DNA of 64,000 bases from Bacteroidota bacterium (GTDB lineage Bacteria; Bacteroidota; Bacteroidia; Flavobacteriales; Flavobacteriaceae). The notes under the pieces are model-generated. The model was not told where the DNA came from. It was given only the letters and a program-made list of their open reading frames with translations, and ran no database searches. The translations under genes and the position numbers were made by a program. Within the stretch, counting starts at the first letter, position 1; every line of letters begins with the position of its first letter. Below are positions 27,206-36,258 of the stretch, one piece after another. Location of the stretch: NCBI GenBank assembly GCA_023434025.1, contig JAEYTL010000025.1, positions 62,001 through 126,000 on the forward strand, read 5' to 3'.

Positions 27206-27901
27206 ATGAAACTAAATTGTGTCGTAGTTGATGACAGTTCTATCCAGCGAATGATCATCACAAAGTTAGTGAATAATCACCAGAGTTTACATCTTGTGGG
27301 TGATTTCTCTAACGCTATTGAAGCAAAGAGCTGTATGTCCATACACGCTGTTGACCTTATTTTTCTCGACATCGAAATGCCCATTATCAATGGTTTCGAT
27401 TTCTTGGATGGTTTAAAAAATAAACCTCAGATTATCTTTATCACTTCAAAAGCTGATTATGCCGTGAAAGCTTTTGATTATGATGCTACCGATTACCTGC
27501 AAAAACCTATTTCTGTTGACCGTTTCGATGCGGCCGTTAAACGGGCCATCGATATGCATAAACTGCGAAATGAGGTTTCTGAAGAAGAAGGCGATTACAT
27601 CTTCATTAAAAGTAATCTGAAAAAATTAAAAGTATTTACCTCCAAGATCAAATGGATTGAAGCGTATGGTGACTATGTAAAAGTAGTGACGGATGAAGAC
27701 AGTAACCTGGTGCTTTCTACCATGAAATCGTTTGAAAACGACCTGTCAAAAGACCGTTTTCTTCGCGTACACAAGTCATTCATTGTGAACATTGATAAAA
27801 TTGAGCGTTTCAACAGCAAGTTTGCCGAGATTGGTGTCACTAAAATCCCATTGAGCCGAAACAAAAAAGATGATCTGAAGAAAGCTTTAGCAATTGCCTA
27901 A
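27206..27901 (+). CDS. LytTR-family response regulator (no adjacent kinase)
   Basis: 231 residues: receiver domain with acidic pocket VVDDSS, acceptor Asp in LIFLDIEMP, conserved Thr/Ser-Lys region (FITSKADYAVKAF, LQKPIS), then a LytTR DNA-binding domain (about 135-231; KIKWIEAYGDYVKVV, FLRVHKSFIVNIDKIERF). No histidine kinase is next to it, so its kinase is encoded elsewhere. The stop codon overlaps that of the convergent priA gene by 3-4 bp. Confidence 0.93.
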   Translation: MKLNCVVVDDSSIQRMIITKLVNNHQSLHLVGDFSNAIEAKSCMSIHAVDLIFLDIEMPIINGFDFLDGLKNKPQIIFITSKADYAVKAFDYDATDYLQKPISVDRFDAAVKRAIDMHKLRNEVSEEEGDYIFIKSNLKKLKVFTSKIKWIEAYGDYVKVVTDEDSNLVLSTMKSFENDLSKDRFLRVHKSFIVNIDKIERFNSKFAEIGVTKIPLSRNKKDDLKKALAIA

Positions 27902-30348
27902 CCAAAATCAACATTTACTACAAGCTTCACAGATCTATATTGCGAAATAACACCAAAACTATTCAGTATTTTCTGGATAGTTTTTTTTGTGCCCTGCAAC
28001 GAAGCCGTTTCCGGGATTTTAATAACAATTGTCCGGATATACTCATTTCTGATTTTGCTTACGGCCGGCTCTTCCGGTCCCAAAACCGGCAACTGCAAAT
28101 GTTGGGTCAAAACCTGATAAAGCCACATGGAACTCTCCTTTACTTTTTCGTAATCTTTGTGGCGAAGGGTAATTTTGATTAATTTAAAGAATGGCGGGTA
28201 TTTAAAAAGCTGTCGCTCATACAGCTGTTCTTTAAACATTCCTTTGTAATCATGGTGTGTCACTTGCTGAATGGTATTGTGGTTCGGATTATAAGTCTGA
28301 ATCACCACTTTTCCTCTTTTTTCCGATCGTCCTGCCCTGCCCGAAACTTGTGTTATCATCTGATAACTGCGTTCAAATGCCCTGAAATCCGGAAAATACA
28401 GCATATTGTCGGCATTCAATATGCCCACTAAACTAACGTTGTCAAAATCCAATCCTTTGGCCAGCATCTGGGTGCCCACCAAAATATTTGCTTCTCTGTT
28501 CTGGAACCGGTCTATGATTTTTTCATACCCGAATTTTCCTCTCGTTGTATCCTGATCCATCCGCAGGATTTTTTTATTCGGAAAAAGGGCCGCCAATTCC
28601 AATTCAATTTGTTCCGTCCCAAAGCCTTTGGTCGTTAAATCCACACTGGAACATTGGTGGCAATGCGTGGGTTTGGCAATGGAGTGACCGCAATAATGGC
28701 AGCGAAGCTGGTTTTTGTATTTATGGTAGGTTAAACTCACATCGCAATTCGGGCATTGCGGAATATGTCCGCAGGTCATGCATTCCAGCAAAGGAGCAAA
28801 CCCTCTTCTGTTTTGAAAAAGAATAACTTGTTCGCCTAAGGATAATGCCGTGGTTATTTCTTCTATTAATGTATCGCTAAAATGACCGTTCATCCGCTTG
28901 CGGAAATAACAATCTTTTAAGTCCACCAACACAACCTCCGGCAAAGGCGTATTGTTGTAGCGTTCAAAAAGCTCAACCAGGGCATATTTTTTACTTTGTG
29001 TATTGTAATAGGTTTCCAGACTGGGTGTGGCCGACCCTAAAAGCACTTTAGCCTGATGGTATTTAGCCAGCACCGTCACCGCATCACGGGCATGATAACG
29101 GGGAGCCGGGTCAGTCTGTTTAAAATTTTGTTCGTGCTCTTCATCTACAATAACCAATCCTAAATCGGAAAAAGGCAGAAACATGGCTGAACGGGCCCCG
29201 ATAACCACCTGGGCTTTAGGCGAACGCTGCAAAACCTGATTCCACACTTCTACCCGCTCGTTATTGCTGTATTTAGAATGAAAAACAGCCACTTTATTTC
29301 CAAAAAACTTTCGCAAACGGGAAACCAACTGTGTGGTCAACGCAATTTCAGGCAGCAGAAATAAAATCTGTTTGCCGGTTTTCATTGTTTCCTGAATAAG
29401 TTGGCTGTAAATCTCTGTTTTACCACTGGATGTTACGCCATGAAGCAAACAAACATCTTTGATTTTAAATTGTTCTTTAATTTCATCCAATGCGGTCTGC
29501 TGCGGCTTACTCAAAACAATGTTGTCGTTTTGAATACTACCGTCAAAATCAGTCCGATCATGAACCAAGTGATATTCTTCAAAAACTTCCTGCTCAATCA
29601 GTTTTTTTAAAACAGCCGAAGTAGATGAAACAAAATCAATTAACTGTTTGGCCGTAATTGGCTTTTTTTCCGAAGCATTTAACTGAAAATATCCTAATAA
29701 AAGTTCCTTTTGCTTTACTGCTTTGATGGAATTGAATAATGCATTTAAACGTTCATCGGTTGTATACTGTTGGTGAAGTCTTATATAACGGACTAATTTA
29801 GGCTTATAAGTCTCATGTATTTCTTCCTGAAGAGCCACAACATTTTTATCCATTAATTTTTGAAGAACCGGAAAAACATTTCTCTTATTCAAAATTGAAA
29901 CAACATCGCTTACTTTTAATGAACTTTGGTGTTGAAGAGCTTCAAACAGCAAAAATTCATCATCAGACAACGCTTGTTCATCTATATGCTGATTGTGTTT
30001 CAGCGAAATAACCGTCTCGCTTTCCAACAAAAAGCCGGAAGGCAAAGCGGCTCGAAAAACTTCACCCATTGAACACATATAATAGGATGCTATCCATTGC
30101 CAATGTTTTAACTGCCATTGATTCACCATTGATTTTTCATCTAAAATCTGATGAATTTCTTTGGCTTCATATAATGTGGGTGGATTTTCATGGGTTTCAA
30201 TAGCCAAAGCCGTATATAGTTTACTTTTACCAAATGGCACGGCAATCCGCATACCGGGTTCAATATAATTAAACTCAGCCTGAGAAACTTGATAAGTAAA
30301 GGTTTTATCGAGTGCAATGGGCAAAATAACTTCTACGAAGTGCGGCAT
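27898..30348 (-). CDS. priA: Replication restart helicase PriA
   Basis: Superfamily 2 DNA helicase that reloads the replisome at collapsed forks. The 816-residue length is typical. Visible: N-terminal 3'-end-binding domain; Walker A GVTSSGKTEIY; DEEH box; a zinc module of eight Cys (CMTCGHIPQCPNCD, CHYCG, CHQC) between the helicase lobes; and motif VI region QVSGRAGRSEKRG. The rpsF operon to the right and YihY to the left are transcribed separately or unrelated. Its end overlaps the convergent LytTR stop. Confidence 0.97.
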   Translation of the reverse strand: MPHFVEVILPIALDKTFTYQVSQAEFNYIEPGMRIAVPFGKSKLYTALAIETHENPPTLYEAKEIHQILDEKSMVNQWQLKHWQWIASYYMCSMGEVFRAALPSGFLLESETVISLKHNQHIDEQALSDDEFLLFEALQHQSSLKVSDVVSILNKRNVFPVLQKLMDKNVVALQEEIHETYKPKLVRYIRLHQQYTTDERLNALFNSIKAVKQKELLLGYFQLNASEKKPITAKQLIDFVSSTSAVLKKLIEQEVFEEYHLVHDRTDFDGSIQNDNIVLSKPQQTALDEIKEQFKIKDVCLLHGVTSSGKTEIYSQLIQETMKTGKQILFLLPEIALTTQLVSRLRKFFGNKVAVFHSKYSNNERVEVWNQVLQRSPKAQVVIGARSAMFLPFSDLGLVIVDEEHEQNFKQTDPAPRYHARDAVTVLAKYHQAKVLLGSATPSLETYYNTQSKKYALVELFERYNNTPLPEVVLVDLKDCYFRKRMNGHFSDTLIEEITTALSLGEQVILFQNRRGFAPLLECMTCGHIPQCPNCDVSLTYHKYKNQLRCHYCGHSIAKPTHCHQCSSVDLTTKGFGTEQIELELAALFPNKKILRMDQDTTRGKFGYEKIIDRFQNREANILVGTQMLAKGLDFDNVSLVGILNADNMLYFPDFRAFERSYQMITQVSGRAGRSEKRGKVVIQTYNPNHNTIQQVTHHDYKGMFKEQLYERQLFKYPPFFKLIKITLRHKDYEKVKESSMWLYQVLTQHLQLPVLGPEEPAVSKIRNEYIRTIVIKIPETASLQGTKKTIQKILNSFGVISQYRSVKLVVNVDFG

Positions 30349-30379
30349 AATGTGGCAATTATTTCATCAGAAAAAGGAC

Positions 30380-31306
30380 TTAATCAAACAGGTTTTTCCT
30401 TTTTAATTTATTGATTGTGGCATTCAATTCAAAACCAAGCAACAGAATCATGCAGTTAATCCAGATGTAAAACATAAAAATCAACAGCGTACCGATCGAA
30501 CCGTACAGTTCATTATACTTGGCAAATTTAACAACATAAATCCCGAAAACATACGAAGACAACAGGATTAAAACCGTGGTAAAAACCGACCCGATACTGA
30601 TGAACGGGATTTTAGACGTTTCTTTGGCTCCGAACTTAAACAGTAACGAAGTGGTTATCAGAATCATCAAAATAACAAACCCGTAGCGTGTTATCTGAAT
30701 CAATGAAATATTAGCGTCAACGATCTCATGAATCTGAATTTTCTGGATGACTACTTCAGAAACCACGATGGCTGCGACGGTTACAATCAAAATAACGGAA
30801 AAAAGCAATGACATACCGAGTGCAACCACATATTGCCTGAAAAAACTCCTTGAGATTGTAATGTGGTAGGAAGTTTCAAACCCGCCCAGAATGGCATTGA
30901 TACCGTTAGACATTAAAAAAATAGACAGGATAAAACCGGAAGAAAGCAAACCTTTGTAGCTGTTCGTAAGAATGTCGTCAATAATCGTTTTGATGGCCTC
31001 AAAGGTATTAGGTGGTACACCTTCCTCCACAAATTTTAAAAAGTCATCCTGAAAACCTTCTATAGGAATAAACGGAATGAGGTTTAAAATGAACAGGGCA
31101 AACGGAAACAAAGCCATGAAAAAGCTAAAGGCAATGGCACCAGACCGGTAGGAAAAAGCTCCTTTGGCAATTCCGATAAGGTATAGTTCCATCAGGTCAT
31201 AAAAGGACAACCCTTCTAACCACGGCAGTTTGATGCTCTTCATAAACCGGACCAAATGATTAATCAAAGGGATTTTTTCCAGTTTTTGTTCTATTTCAGC
31301 TGACAT
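30380..31306 (-). CDS. YihY/virulence factor BrkB-family membrane protein
   Basis: 308 residues with about six transmembrane helices and polar N- and C-termini. The family pattern is recognisable: GAFSYRSGAIAFSFFMALFP early in the chain, GFETSYHI in the middle and GSIGTLLIFMFYIWI near the end. The family was once called 'ribonuclease BN' in error; its function is still unclear. It starts upstream of priA on the same strand with a short gap and could be co-transcribed with it. Confidence 0.92.
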   Translation of the reverse strand: MSAEIEQKLEKIPLINHLVRFMKSIKLPWLEGLSFYDLMELYLIGIAKGAFSYRSGAIAFSFFMALFPFALFILNLIPFIPIEGFQDDFLKFVEEGVPPNTFEAIKTIIDDILTNSYKGLLSSGFILSIFLMSNGINAILGGFETSYHITISRSFFRQYVVALGMSLLFSVILIVTVAAIVVSEVVIQKIQIHEIVDANISLIQITRYGFVILMILITTSLLFKFGAKETSKIPFISIGSVFTTVLILLSSYVFGIYVVKFAKYNELYGSIGTLLIFMFYIWINCMILLLGFELNATINKLKRKNLFD

Positions 31307-31485
31307 ATTTTTGACTAAGTCAATTTATTTTAAATACATTTTATTTTGGAACGCGGATTTAGCGAATTTGCTTTGCAAAACACTGGTTTGCAAAGATTTA
31401 AAAACTGCTTAACTACCGCCAGTTCGCTATCGCTCGTGTCCTACGGAATGACAAGATCATATAAAAACTCCTTACTCCTTACTCC

Positions 31486-32343
31486 CTAAAACGCCTTCAA
31501 ACTCAAATCCATATTATAAACCGAATGCGTCAATGCCCCGGAGGAAATGTAATTTACCCCGCATTCCGCATAATGGCGGATTGTTTTTTCGTTGATGTTA
31601 CCGGAACTTTCGGTCTGGCATTTATCTCCAATACGTTTTACCGCTTCTTTGGTCATTTCGTAATCAAAATTGTCTAACAAAATCCGGTAAACACCACCAC
31701 ACTTTAAAATTTCTTCTACTTCAGCCAGGTTTCTGGCTTCCACAATTATTTTTAAATCCAATTTGCTTTCACTCAAATAATCCTTTGTTTTCTGAATAGC
31801 CTGTGCAATGCCGCCGGCAAAATCGTTGTGGTTGTCTTTCAGCATAATCATATCATACAAGGCAAACCGGTGATTTTCGCCCCCGCCTATTTTTACCGCC
31901 CATTTTTCGGCGGCCCGGAATCCCGGGGTTGTTTTTCGGGTATCCAGCACCTTTGTACCCGTACCTTCTACTAAATCTACGTATTGTTTCGTTTTGGTGG
32001 CAATGGCACTCATGCGTTGCATGGAATTAAGCACCAGGCGTTCTGCTTTCAGAATGGATTGCGAAGAACCGGAAACATGAAAAACAATATCACCGTAGTT
32101 TACTGAACTGCCGTCCCTGATAAATGTTTCTACCGTTAATCCGGGGTCAACATAACGAAAGATCATTTCAGCAAACTCCACACCGGCAATAATTCCTTTG
32201 TCTTTTACAAGGAGTCTGGCTTTTCCGGTAGCCGAAGGAGGAATACAGGCCAGGGAACTGTGATCGCCCTCCCCGATGTCTTCTCTGATGCCGTTTTGTA
32301 TTATACGATGTAGTTCGTCCTGAAACTGGGCTGCTGTAATCAT
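31486..32343 (-). CDS. nadC: Nicotinate-nucleotide pyrophosphorylase (quinolinate phosphoribosyltransferase)
   Basis: Converts quinolinate and PRPP to nicotinate mononucleotide, CO2 and PPi in de novo NAD synthesis. 285 residues. Signatures: LNSMQRMSAIATKT, DTRKTTPGFRAAEKWAVKIGG with the substrate-binding Arg/Lys, and ILLDNFDYE. nadA and nadB are not in the window. About 180 bp of non-coding DNA separate its stop from the YihY start. Confidence 0.95.
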   Translation of the reverse strand: MITAAQFQDELHRIIQNGIREDIGEGDHSSLACIPPSATGKARLLVKDKGIIAGVEFAEMIFRYVDPGLTVETFIRDGSSVNYGDIVFHVSGSSQSILKAERLVLNSMQRMSAIATKTKQYVDLVEGTGTKVLDTRKTTPGFRAAEKWAVKIGGGENHRFALYDMIMLKDNHNDFAGGIAQAIQKTKDYLSESKLDLKIIVEARNLAEVEEILKCGGVYRILLDNFDYEMTKEAVKRIGDKCQTESSGNINEKTIRHYAECGVNYISSGALTHSVYNMDLSLKAF

Positions 32344-32410
32344 ACCTGAAATATTATATCGAATGGCTAAAATAGGAAATCGTTTTCATTTTCCGAACAA
32401 ATTATCGTAC

Positions 32411-32432
32411 AAAAAAACCACGAAATCCGTGG
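32411..32432 (-). terminator. Intrinsic terminator after DUF2892 gene
   Basis: On the minus strand CCACG-GATTT-CGTGG followed by TTTTTTT. Confidence 0.8.
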
Positions 32433-32455
32433 CTTTAGATTCTTTACGCTAAGCG

Positions 32456-32671
32456 TTATTTCTTTTTCTTTACTTCGCAGGTATTTTTTCCTACCAGGGC
32501 ATAGAGCGGACAAAATGTGGCAAATGCCGTGATGATCAATAGTAAACTGACCCCCAGTACAACCCATTGCACGATATTGTTCTCAATGGCTCCGGACATA
32601 AACAAAATCAACAGAATAATGCCAAACATTACTCTTACAAAACGGTCGGTATTGCCTACATTTTTTTTCAT
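32456..32671 (-). CDS. DUF2892 (YgaP transmembrane-type) protein
   Basis: 71 residues. Pattern MKKNVGNTDRFVRVMFG, two hydrophobic helices separated by a short loop, then FCPLYALVGKNTCEVKKKK. This is the DUF2892 fold, which in YgaP is fused to a rhodanese domain. Here a separate rhodanese gene lies just upstream on the same strand (72 bp away), so the pair may be the split equivalent. Inner membrane; probable role in sulfur-species handling is inferred from that parallel. Confidence 0.88.
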   Translation of the reverse strand: MKKNVGNTDRFVRVMFGIILLILFMSGAIENNIVQWVVLGVSLLLIITAFATFCPLYALVGKNTCEVKKKK

Positions 32672-32743
32672 AATCTTTACTTTTTATGGTTTTGGATTAT
32701 AAAATTATGAAAAAAAGACTTTAAAATTAAAAAAAAGTTAATT

Positions 32744-33058
32744 TTAGTTTGGCTCAACCACAGGACCGTTCCATTCCGAAATTCCCCCCAGAAGATTAAA
32801 CGTCTTTTCAAACCCGAGCTGCTGCATCACTTCACAGGCTTTGGCACTCCGGCTGCCGGCATGGCAGTAAACATAATAGGTTTTTGATTTATCCAGTTCG
32901 TCCACGGCATAAATAAAAGCCTGCCCTCTATAAATATCAATTGCAATTGCGTTCGGGATAATACCCCGTTCTATTTCTTCCGGTGTACGCACGTCTAAAA
33001 TAACGGCGTTTTCATCGTTTTGGGCTGCTGCCCACCATTGTTCTTGTTCTAAATTCAT
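32744..33058 (-). CDS. Rhodanese-like domain protein
   Basis: 104 residues, a single rhodanese domain with the active-site loop YCHAGSRS; the Cys can carry a persulfide. The N-terminal part ILDVRTPEEIERG is the family's other marker. No signal peptide, so cytoplasmic. Neighbours are a DUF2892 membrane protein downstream and two exported thioredoxin-fold proteins upstream, a sulfur/redox cluster on one strand. Substrate unknown. Confidence 0.92.
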   Translation of the reverse strand: MNLEQEQWWAAAQNDENAVILDVRTPEEIERGIIPNAIAIDIYRGQAFIYAVDELDKSKTYYVYCHAGSRSAKACEVMQQLGFEKTFNLLGGISEWNGPVVEPN

Positions 33059-33084
33059 CTTTTTGAGTGACTGAGGGCTGAGAG

Positions 33085-33110
33085 GCTGAGAAAAAACTCC
33101 GTTTCTCAGC
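33085..33110. terminator. Hairpin between thioredoxin-fold and rhodanese genes
   Basis: GCTGAGAAA (33085-33093) pairs with TTTCTCAGC (33102-33110). Lies in the 66-bp gap and may end the upstream transcript. Confidence 0.45.
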
Positions 33111-33124
33111 TACTCAGCTACTTC

Positions 33125-33733
33125 CTAAGCTTTAATCGAACAGCCGATCGCTTTGGTTGTTTTTATTTTTACTTCCTGTTTTTTTAGCAGAGCATCCACT
33201 GCATTCTGAACATATTTTTGTTCCACGGCGGTTTCATCACTGTGGTTGTCGTCTATGGCTCCGATGTATTTTACGATATTTCCTTTATCGGTTTTTTGCA
33301 GCACATATACATGCGGTGTTTTGGTGGCTCCGTATTGCGGATAAATCTTTTGCCCTTCATCAAACAAATAAGGGAATGTGAATCCTTTTTCTTTGGCACG
33401 GACCTGCATTTTTTCAAAACTGTCGTCTTTCTGTTTTTCCGGATTGTTCGGGTTAATCGCTATGACCGGGTAACCCAGCTTTTTGTATTTCTTGTCCAGA
33501 TCAATAATGCGGTCTTCATACGCCACGGCATACGGACAATGGTTGCACGTAAAAATCACAATAAAACCTTTGGCATCCTTGTAATCTTTTAAGGATACGT
33601 TTTTGTTATCTACATTTTTCAGCGAAAAATCGGTTGCCACAGAACCTATCTCATACCCTGCCGGGCGGGTTGTGGTAAAGGCCGTAATCACTCCGGCTAC
33701 AAGCACAAAAAAGACTGCTTTTAATTTTTTCAT
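33125..33733 (-). CDS. Exported AhpC/TSA-type thioredoxin-fold protein
   Basis: 202 residues with an N-terminal hydrophobic export signal. The thioredoxin fold has the motif FTCNHCPYA, a CxxC in the position of the redox site, followed by YEDRIIDLDKKYKK as in the 'redoxin' family with CNHCPY motifs. Probably a periplasmic thiol oxidoreductase or peroxiredoxin-like protein. The next gene upstream (12 bp away) is also a thioredoxin-fold protein, so the two likely form an operon. Confidence 0.88.
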   Translation of the reverse strand: MKKLKAVFFVLVAGVITAFTTTRPAGYEIGSVATDFSLKNVDNKNVSLKDYKDAKGFIVIFTCNHCPYAVAYEDRIIDLDKKYKKLGYPVIAINPNNPEKQKDDSFEKMQVRAKEKGFTFPYLFDEGQKIYPQYGATKTPHVYVLQKTDKGNIVKYIGAIDDNHSDETAVEQKYVQNAVDALLKKQEVKIKTTKAIGCSIKA

Positions 33734-33744
33734 CGTTTTTAGTT

Positions 33745-34278
33745 TTAATTAATGAATGACTTTATTTCTGTTTCTAATGCTGCTTCGGTAAAGGACTGTT
33801 CATAAAACTTCCGCCTGCCGTTCCTGTAAATAACCGTTGCCGGAATGGCTCCGGACCACTCTTGGGCTACTTTCTCAATCCAGCTGTTGGCATCGGGATC
33901 ATTTAATAAAACAACCTCTGCCTGTAATTTTTTATTTTTAATAAACGGGATCACCCGGCTCTCCGCCATCTTAGGAAAATCCAGACTCACCAAAATCATT
34001 TTAAACTTCCCGCCCTTATATTTTTGGTTCAGTTTTTCAAAATGCGGCAGTTCTTTTACACAGGGCACACACCAGGTTGCCCAGAAATTAATCACATACA
34101 CCGTGTCATTCTTTTGGTTCAGGTACGGCTGCAATCCGTCAAAATTAAATGATTTTAATTTAATTCCTTCCTGCTCATACACCTTTAACGGCTTTGATAA
34201 TGCTTTTTGAGCCAAACCATCCTGAACCGGAAAAAATGAAAATACCAGCCACAGGAAGATAATACTGTACTTTGTCAT
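33745..34278 (-). CDS. TlpA-like exported thiol-disulfide oxidoreductase
   Basis: 177 residues. Signal peptide ending in the GLAQ region, then a TlpA/ResA-like thioredoxin domain with FWATWCVPCVKELP (CxxC active site) and a cis-Pro segment GAIPATVIY. Such proteins reduce disulfides in cytochrome maturation or in envelope proteins. Divergent from the MarR gene; the 132-bp intergenic region contains two operator-like palindromes, so it may also be MarR-regulated. Confidence 0.92.
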   Translation of the reverse strand: MTKYSIIFLWLVFSFFPVQDGLAQKALSKPLKVYEQEGIKLKSFNFDGLQPYLNQKNDTVYVINFWATWCVPCVKELPHFEKLNQKYKGGKFKMILVSLDFPKMAESRVIPFIKNKKLQAEVVLLNDPDANSWIEKVAQEWSGAIPATVIYRNGRRKFYEQSFTEAALETEIKSFIN

Positions 34279-34351
34279 ACGCTGTAATTATCTCATAAAA
34301 TTAAACCTTCCTCTTTCCTCTTAAAAATCTTTAACAAAAATTTAATAGACA

Positions 34352-34386
34352 TTTGTATATACAATTAAAATTTAACTATACATTTG
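34352..34386 (+). promoter_or_regulatory. Candidate promoter of marR-nitroreductase-YceI
   Basis: TTTG at 34352-34355 and TACATTTG at 34379-34386 with a 23-bp gap, the long end of the accepted range. The -7 element overlaps the second palindrome. Confidence 0.45.
34353..34364. promoter_or_regulatory. Operator-like palindrome 1
   Basis: TTGTATATACAA is a perfect 12-bp palindrome. It shares TTGTA/TACAA half-sites with the second palindrome, whose centre is 31 bp away (about three helical turns). Likely MarR binding site. Confidence 0.55.
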
Positions 34387-34397
34387 TACATACAAAT
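34382..34397. promoter_or_regulatory. Operator-like palindrome 2
   Basis: ATTTGTACATACAAAT is an inverted repeat with a central mismatch only. It overlaps the -7 box and ends 13 bp before the MarR ATG, an autoregulatory placement. Confidence 0.55.
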
Positions 34398-34410
34398 TTT
34401 GTAATTACAA

Positions 34411-34866
34411 ATGAAGATAGAAGAAATCATAAAATCCAATTCGCCCCTCAGCATAGAAAAGCGGACAGTATTAAACATCATGTTCACTCAAAATCTGATT
34501 GCGGATGCTTTTAATGAGATTTTAAAATCCTTTGATTTGTCTGTAGAGCAATTTAACGTACTTCGTATTCTTCGCGGTCAGAAAGGAAAACCGGCCAACA
34601 TGTGTGTCATTCAGGAACGGATGATTGCCAAAACGAGCAATACCACCCGGCTGGTGGATAAGCTTTTGTTAAAAGGACTGGTTAACCGTGAAGTTTGCGA
34701 ACAGAACCGACGTAAAATGGAAATCACCATTACCGAAAAAGGTATGAAACTGTTAGCAGAACTGGATCCGAAAATTGAGGCTCACGAAACTTTGTTTGCC
34801 CGCAACCTGTCTTCGGAAGAATTAGAAAATTTGAACGACTTATTAGAAAAATACAGAACGATTTAA
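34411..34866 (+). CDS. MarR-family transcriptional regulator
   Basis: 151 residues with the MarR winged-helix core: FNVLRILRGQKGKPANMCVIQERM, then SNTTRLVDKLLLKGLVNREV (recognition helix) and RRKMEITITEKGMKLL (wing). MarR dimers typically repress their own operon and release DNA on binding phenolic or oxidant ligands. Two TTGTAnnTACAA-like palindromes precede it. A nitroreductase and a YceI gene follow within 20-30 bp each, a likely regulon of its own. Confidence 0.93.
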   Translation: MKIEEIIKSNSPLSIEKRTVLNIMFTQNLIADAFNEILKSFDLSVEQFNVLRILRGQKGKPANMCVIQERMIAKTSNTTRLVDKLLLKGLVNREVCEQNRRKMEITITEKGMKLLAELDPKIEAHETLFARNLSSEELENLNDLLEKYRTI

Positions 34867-34879
34867 TTCAATTAAAAAA

Positions 34880-35512
34880 ATGAGTAATTTTATTACCAAT
34901 CAAAAATGGCGTTATGCTACCAAAAAATTTGATGCCGCTAGAAAAATTTCAACCGAAGATTTTAACGCCTTAAAAGAAGCCATACAGCTGAGTACCTCTT
35001 CATACGGCCTGCAACCTTATAAAGTGTTTGTCATCGAAAATCCGGCATTGCGGGCAAAAATCCAACCGGTCGCCTGGGGGCAGTCGCAAATTGTGGACGC
35101 TTCGCACCTGCTTGTATTTGCCAATATCATTAACTTTGGAGAAAAAGAGATTGATAATTACATCCATCATCTGGCAGAAACAAGAGGAATTCCGGTAGAA
35201 AATGTAAAAGGGTATGCCGATTTTATGAAAATGAAGATCACCGCTTTGCCCGAAGAGCAACGAAATGTGTGGACAGCCAAACAAACCTACCTGGCTCTGG
35301 GTAACTTATTAAACGCCGCCGCCGAATTAAAAATAGACGTTACCCCGATGGAAGGATTTGAACCGGAAAAAGTAAACGAAATTTTAGGTCTGACCGAAAA
35401 AGGTCTGAATGCTTCCTTATTGGCCACCATCGGCTACCGTCACGAAGAGGATGCCACTCAACATTATGCAAAAGTGCGTAAACCGCTGAACGAATTATTT
35501 ATCAATTTATAA
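34880..35512 (+). CDS. NAD(P)H-dependent nitroreductase-family oxidoreductase
   Basis: 210-residue FMN-dependent oxidoreductase of the NfsB-like branch. The N-terminal NQKWRYATKKFDAARKIS and SSYGLQPYKVFVI fit FMN binding, and AELKIDVTPMEGFEP followed by GYRHEEDA is conserved near the C-terminus. It reduces nitro compounds, quinones or related electrophiles. It begins 13 bp after the MarR stop, suggesting MarR control. Physiological substrate unknown. Confidence 0.92.
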   Translation: MSNFITNQKWRYATKKFDAARKISTEDFNALKEAIQLSTSSYGLQPYKVFVIENPALRAKIQPVAWGQSQIVDASHLLVFANIINFGEKEIDNYIHHLAETRGIPVENVKGYADFMKMKITALPEEQRNVWTAKQTYLALGNLLNAAAELKIDVTPMEGFEPEKVNEILGLTEKGLNASLLATIGYRHEEDATQHYAKVRKPLNELFINL

Positions 35513-35537
35513 ACAATAACCTTAAACCTTGAAATCA

Positions 35538-36107
35538 ATGAAAAATTTAAAAACAATTGCATTAGCTTTATTTGTGGCTGCCGGAACAGTAACCGTTACA
35601 GCTCAGAACAAAAAAATCAACGTAGAGAAAAGTAAAATTACGTGGGTTGGAAAAAAAGTAACCGGACAACATGACGGTACGATCAATTTTAGCTCCGGCA
35701 CTTTGGTTTTTGACGGAAAAAAACTGAAAGGCGGATCGTTTGAAGTGGATATGAACAGTATCACGGTAGCCGACCTGCAAGCCGGAAAAGGCAAAGAAAA
35801 ACTCGAAGGCCATTTAAAAGCCGATGATTTCTTCGGGACTGACAAGTTTGGTACTTCTACCCTGGAATTCAAAAAAATTGCTGCTAAAGGCAGTGATGTT
35901 TATACGGTAACTGCCGACCTGACCATTAAAGGCAAAACGCAGCCCGTAACCTTTGACCTGACTCTTGGCAACGGAACAGCCCGTACTGCTTTTAAAGTGG
36001 ACCGAACCAAATATGACATCAAATACGGTTCCGGAAGCTTTTTTGACAATTTAGGCGACAAAGCCATCAATGATGAGTTTGAACTAACGGTCGTGCTGGT
36101 TTACTAA
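35538..36107 (+). CDS. YceI-family periplasmic lipid-binding-type protein
   Basis: Signal peptide MKNLKTIALALFVAAGTVTVTAQ, then a ~165-residue YceI domain (INVEKSKITWVGKKVTG, GTINFSSGTLVFDGKKLKGG, FDLTLGNG). YceI proteins form a lipocalin-like barrel that binds polyisoprenoids. ATG 35538 is preferred over the TTG at 35529 because it begins the signal peptide. Third gene of a probable MarR operon, followed by a terminator. Confidence 0.93.
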   Translation: MKNLKTIALALFVAAGTVTVTAQNKKINVEKSKITWVGKKVTGQHDGTINFSSGTLVFDGKKLKGGSFEVDMNSITVADLQAGKGKEKLEGHLKADDFFGTDKFGTSTLEFKKIAAKGSDVYTVTADLTIKGKTQPVTFDLTLGNGTARTAFKVDRTKYDIKYGSGSFFDNLGDKAINDEFELTVVLVY

Positions 36108-36132
36108 AAACAACATGGGAAAAATTGCGGTT

Positions 36133-36170
36133 AAATCCTGGTGTGGAAGCATCAGGATTTTTCTTTTTTA
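36133..36170 (+). terminator. Intrinsic terminator after YceI gene
   Basis: AAATCCTG (36133-36140) pairs with CAGGATTT (36153-36160), followed by TTCTTTTTT. Confidence 0.85.
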
Positions 36171-36212
36171 AAGTGGTTTAAACTTCTTTATAAAAAAATA
36201 TCCGTTTCTGTT

Positions 36213-36241
36213 TTGTTTTTCAAAATACATTTCTACATTTG
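36213..36241 (+). promoter_or_regulatory. trp operon promoter
   Basis: TTG at 36213-36215, an 18-bp spacer and TACATTTG at 36234-36241: an exact match to the Bacteroidota consensus. Transcription should start near 36248, only ~11 nt ahead of the leader peptide ATG. Confidence 0.8.
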
Positions 36242-36258
36242 TAACTCAATTTAAAGCA

